Positions 60,601 to 64,000 of a stretch of DNA of 64,000 nt are shown here, one piece after another; the first letter of the stretch is position 1, and each line of letters begins with the position of its first letter. The stretch comes from Melastoma dodecandrum. Lineage: Eukaryota > Streptophyta > Magnoliopsida > Myrtales > Melastomataceae. A program made the position numbers and the translations under genes. The stretch is taken from the NCBI GenBank assembly GCA_029817715.1, contig JARUPY010000606.1, forward strand, positions 5,084,001-5,148,000. The letters are read 5' to 3'. The notes beneath the pieces are model-generated. The model was not told the DNA's origin. It saw only the letters and a program-made list of their open reading frames with translations, and made no database searches.

Positions 60601-61737
60601 CTTTTAATGTTTAGAAGGTGTGGTGCATTTCTTTTCCTCACGTTTTACCTGTTTGCTTTGTATTCAGGCATAGTCTAAGAGAGGTCTTGGATTCCCCAAG
60701 CGTGATGAATATGATTAAAGACTCTAAAGCGGCGCAAGAGGTATTGTACTAATCTATTGGATTTGATATTTTCTGCTTCAGGAATCATATTTTGCTTTGC
60801 ATTCTTGGGAAACTTAATTCGCCTGTTCCATGGTGTCAGAAGGGTTAAGAATTTCATTGTTTCAATGCAGGTTCGAGCTCTCAAGGATTTCTTTGATATG
60901 CTTTCCAATGTAAGGTTCCTAGCTGCCTATGTATACACTGTTAATAGTATAAAGTTTTTCTCAACCATTCTGGAAGGCCATTGTGTCTATATATCATATC
61001 AGATGCTTGTAGCCAAGTGCTTTTGGTTTGTTAATTTAGCCATGATTTGAGTGACTGCTCCCTTGGGGGCTGGTGATGATTGTAGATTGTTCTCTTAATC
61101 GTTCAGCACTTGCATATGCATATAAATGCATGTTATTGTCCCCGTTACTTGTACCACTGGCCCGCTCTGTGCCGATCCTGATGTCATCTGGAATGTCCCT
61201 AGGACCCATCTCGAGCATGTTATGGACCGAAGCATGTTGAGGTCGCCCATGATCGGATGGCTGTCCAAACCCTCCTCATCACTGATGACCTATTCAGGTT
61301 GGTGTCTTTCTTTTCACTCGAATTTCTGCTTGCCCGTAATAAACGCAGGGGGATGCGAACAAGAAGAGTCACTGAAGGGAAGGGAGAAAAGACCCAGTTC
61401 CATTTATCAGATATAGAATTAATAACTTTTCTCTGTACTTCATGCCAGGAATGCGGACATAGCAACAAGGCAGAAGTATGTCAACTTGGTGAAGTCCGTA
61501 AAAGATTCCGGAGGAGCCGCTCATATCTTCTCCTCCATGCACGTGTCCGGGGAGCGTAAGTCACGTTCTTGTCATTCGATATTCCATTCCAACCCCTCCT
61601 GATATTTTTTAGACAAAACAGTGACCTTCTGACCAACGGTGCTCCCTCTGATGTCATCTTCAGAATTGGCTCAGCTGACAGGAATTGCGGCAATCCTACG
61701 ATTCCCACTGCCAGACTTGGACGACATTGAGATGTGA
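57629..61737 (+). CDS. PEL1: PELOTA (Dom34) ribosome-rescue factor
   Basis: Sixteen exons: 57629-57679, 57788-57870, 58110-58185, 58592-58666, 58767-58823, 58954-58999, 59255-59330, 59723-59798, 59880-59912, 60006-60074, 60438-60544, 60668-60740, 60871-60909, 61203-61297, 61449-61555, 61664-61737. They join in phase to 378 residues, the exact length I recall for Arabidopsis PEL1. With HBS1 it splits stalled ribosomes in no-go and non-stop decay. It has the three eRF1-like domains: [75 protein letters not shown], and the end [13 protein letters not shown]; the GGQ loop is absent, as expected. Intron 1 has a GC donor, is 108 bases and stop-free in frame. Confidence 0.95.
57680..57787 (+). other. 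GC-AG intron 1 of PELOTA, in frame and stop-free
   Basis: Donor AAG|GCACGA, acceptor TTTGTGCAG|TTGG. No GT donor near the exon end restores the family sequence SIK|LVP. The intron is 108 bases (36 codons) with no stop in the reading phase, so retention would give an otherwise intact protein with a 36-residue insert. Confidence 0.7.
58848..58879 (+). repeat. T-run followed by G-run in a PELOTA intron
   Basis: About fifteen T followed directly by about seventeen G (58863-58879) and then GAG. It lies in intron 5. Homopolymers of this length are prone to assembly and sequencing length errors; the G run could form a quadruplex with itself in the transcript. Confidence 0.8.
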
Positions 61738-63294
61738 CTTTCATTCAAGTGAGACACTTCGCACAGAGACGCACAGTTCTGGGTGCTAGTGAGATTGTCA
61801 GTTTCATTGTATTCATAGCAGCAAGGCAGGGAAATAAGAAAAGTTTGATTAGAGATGTTCCTGCCTTTTCTTCTTTCTTACCTTCTGTAACTATAAACCG
61901 TAAAACCTTAGGATTGTATGATATATGGAATTTGAGTGGTCAAATGCAGTTATTTACCCGTGGCGATTGCATCAGTATTAGTTAGCAGAATGGTCTTCCA
62001 GCAAGCAGCCATCCTGCTCCCATGATCATATGCTTGCAGCGCCAGATCCTTCCGCTTCCCGAAGGCCGAAACATTGAGAGCTTTTCTATTCAAGGGGTAA
62101 ACAAAATTGTGATGCGTGCTGCTGGTTGAATCAATAAATGCTGCCTGATGCACCACCATCAGGTTATTGTAGCTAACTATGTAGTCCATATTGCACGTGA
62201 AGTCCGTGCACATCTCCTTTGCTCGGCTCACCGCCTTTTCCTTCTTGTTCTCCTCCGTCAGAGCCTCCACAGCTCTTCTGATGGCATTCTGAAGCTGCAG
62301 GTAATGTTCTGTGTGCTGCGTCAGAACCTGTAACCCACAACCCTGATGTTATCCCTGGCAATGGACACAAACTCCATTACCATGCTTGAAACTCTCCCAA
62401 TTTTCCTTTGAATTAGAGCGAGGAACACGACATGGGGGATTGAGCTCTTCTACGTCCAAGAAAAAAGGAGATGGAGCGTTGCCAGTCGTTCATCTCTCTA
62501 CTGAACGAGTCATGGTGTTCCATCATCTTCTGGTGCTCAACCATGTAGGTCTGGATTGCACGTGAAGTCCATGCCCGTCTCCAGTCCCATCATCTCCTTT
62601 GCTCGGCTCACTGCCGTTTCCTCCTCCTCCTCCGGGGTACTGTTTACTCGGGTTAATTTCGTAACCTATTGGAGAACGCATCCAACAGTGCAGTGCTTCT
62701 CCATATCCATGGTAACGGCTAAAATCCCGTGCCCGGGGCTCTCGTGAGTTCGGACATGTAATCGCCGAAAAACGTCGACACTGACAACTGTTCGACATGT
62801 CGGTGATTTGTTCAGATGCGCGCGCGTTTTTTTTCCTAGATGTCGTTTAACTGTTAATACATGTTTAACTACTTTTATACTATATCCGAACCACGGGGCA
62901 TTAGCCTTGACCCCATATCCATGGTTTACACTCGTGGAACTTCTCCTGGCAGTAGGATCCTGAGCTTGTCGAGTGCTTGGGTGGGACACGCTCTCTCTAG
63001 GAGGCCAAGACAGTGGATTGGGCCTGAACCATTTGCATAGAGGCCCATTTTGTAACAGGCCCATCTACCCCATTATGGACAAGATAAAGACGAAAAGAGA
63101 CCCCCGGTCTTAAATGAATTAGTTACGACAACGTTGTCTTAAATGGTCCGTCCGTCCCCCCCCAAGAAAAAAGAAAATGCGTTTCACGTGCCAACTTCCC
63201 TCGTCTTCATTTCAAAATAATCATGTCCTCCCTGAATATTCGCCGACCTTGATTCCCTCGGCCTCGGGCGATCACTTCCTTTTCTTTGCCTACT
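61738..63294. other. Intergenic region with a duplicated unassigned coding-like unit
   Basis: 61738-61950 is PELOTA 3' flank. Two related minus-strand segments follow, at about 61990-62330 and 62410-62640. Both carry AVSRAKEM ... DFTCN, but in different contexts: the left has LTQHTEHYLQLQNAIRRAVE before it, the right has YMVEHQKMMEHHDSFSREMN after it in a shifted phase. No full gene can be assembled and I do not recognise the family. 62640-63294 contains nothing else I can support; its end is the TGD3 upstream region. Confidence 0.35.
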
Positions 63295-64000
63295 ATGACT
63301 TCTTCCGCTGCTTCGTCTCCGCCGACCGCGCCGCCCTTCTCCCCTTCGTCGTCCTCTAAATCGGCCACCGGTTGCCCCTCCTGGGTCTCCCTCAAGCCTC
63401 GAAGCATCCTCCGGGGGAAGGGCGGTTGCGCCTGCACCTCCTCTCACGCCAATCTCAGCAACTACGGCTCCACCTCATACCACGTATTCCCTTGCCCCCC
63501 TGCTTGCTTGCTTGTTTGTTCTCATTAGTTGCCGGCTCCGTCCTCGCTTTCCGTCCTCCTTAGCTCGTAGTATTGCTCCTACGTTGAGTTTGTTCTGAAG
63601 CGGACATTTGCCTCCCGTGGTTGAGTTGATTAAATACTCTTTCACTGGCAGGATCAGTCGCATGCAGCGGATAATTTGGGCACGAATTCTGTGCCCGCAG
63701 ATGATTCGGGCGTCCTTATCGAGTGTAGAGACGTGCACAAGTCATTCGGCGAAAAACATATTCTAAGGGGCGTAAGCTTCAAGGTGATCCCTCGTCTTGC
63801 TGTTTGGAATCCCTATGCTGTTGTATTCTGTCCCAAGATCATGCCCAGCTCGTGCTCTCGATCTACATTTTGGATGGTAGACGAGTATCGGCAGAGATTA
63901 TAGTTAGTCGAGTCCTCATATGCATGTTCCTTTGATCTTGAATCCTTTATGCTCACAGATTGTGCTTCACCTGTCGAAGCACGGTCAATTAATACTATGA
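63295..64000 (+). CDS. TGD3: TGD3, chloroplast lipid-transfer ABC ATPase, N-terminal part
   Basis: Cut by the right edge. Exon 1 63295-63483 and exon 2 63652-63783 join in phase (107 residues); the third exon lies beyond 64000, so 63784-64000 is intron. The first 60 residues are a Ser/Pro-rich chloroplast transit peptide (MTSSAASSPPTAPPFSPSSS), then SGVLIECRDVHKSFGEKHIL and RGVSFK, which match the start of the ATPase domain of TGD3 (At1g65410). TGD3 powers the TGD1/TGD2 complex in the inner envelope, bringing lipid from ER to plastid. The Walker motifs are not in the window. Confidence 0.85.

Overview
This is nuclear DNA from a flowering plant, almost certainly a dicot. The genes have GT-AG introns with AT-rich intergenic DNA between them. 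The families are plant-specific or have plant-type architecture: phytepsin with an internal saposin insert, a DYW-type PPR protein, RLCK-VII kinase, PP2-type F-box, NPF transporter, type I MADS, TGD3. The species cannot be fixed from sequence alone. Exon models were built by hand from reading frame, splice-site dinucleotides, intron phase and remembered family sequences. No alignment or transcript data were available.

Layout, left to right. 1-1500: the 5' end of a Ty3/gypsy-like LTR retrotransposon on the minus strand, which has landed in a decayed tandem copy of SPT16 (1501-4059). 5356-8565: the intact SPT16 gene (FACT histone chaperone). 10093-11670: L-cysteine desulfhydrase-like enzyme. 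12461-13202: a 98-residue two-exon membrane protein. 14906-17781: a 13-exon phytepsin-type aspartic protease. 17969-20104: an intronless DYW PPR protein. 20439-22760: a 7-exon G-patch/C2H2 protein. 24312-24614: a 100-residue orphan. 28559-29269: a type I M-gamma MADS factor. 30309-32523: an NPF4-like transporter. 36503-36859: a small Arg-rich protein. 38344-40664: an RLCK-VII kinase with a long Ser-rich tail.

41264-44130 is a local tandem duplication. Two broken PP2-type F-box fragments each sit beside tryptophanyl-tRNA synthetase 3' exon sequence, but only the right-hand copy belongs to the intact 12-exon synthetase gene (43736-47685). That gene is head-to-head with a 14-exon sterol glucosyltransferase gene, UGT80A type (48277-53328). 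Then come RGP5/UAM5-like (53854-54900), an 87-residue 3-exon gene just upstream on the same strand (55015-55999), PELOTA (57629-61737, 16 exons) and the first two exons of TGD3, cut by the window edge (63295-64000).

The genes are independent housekeeping, transport, signalling and organelle genes; there is no operon-like pathway. The points most worth checking are: a stop-free, frame-preserving GC-AG intron in PELOTA (exitron-like); a kinase whose invariant catalytic-loop Asn is Lys; the SPT16 duplicate cut by a retroelement; the duplicated F-box/synthetase block; an NPF gene whose first coding exon is only the start codon; and an LCD-like enzyme with a C-terminal extension of about 75 residues. 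I found no RNA genes, CRISPR arrays or clearly novel system.
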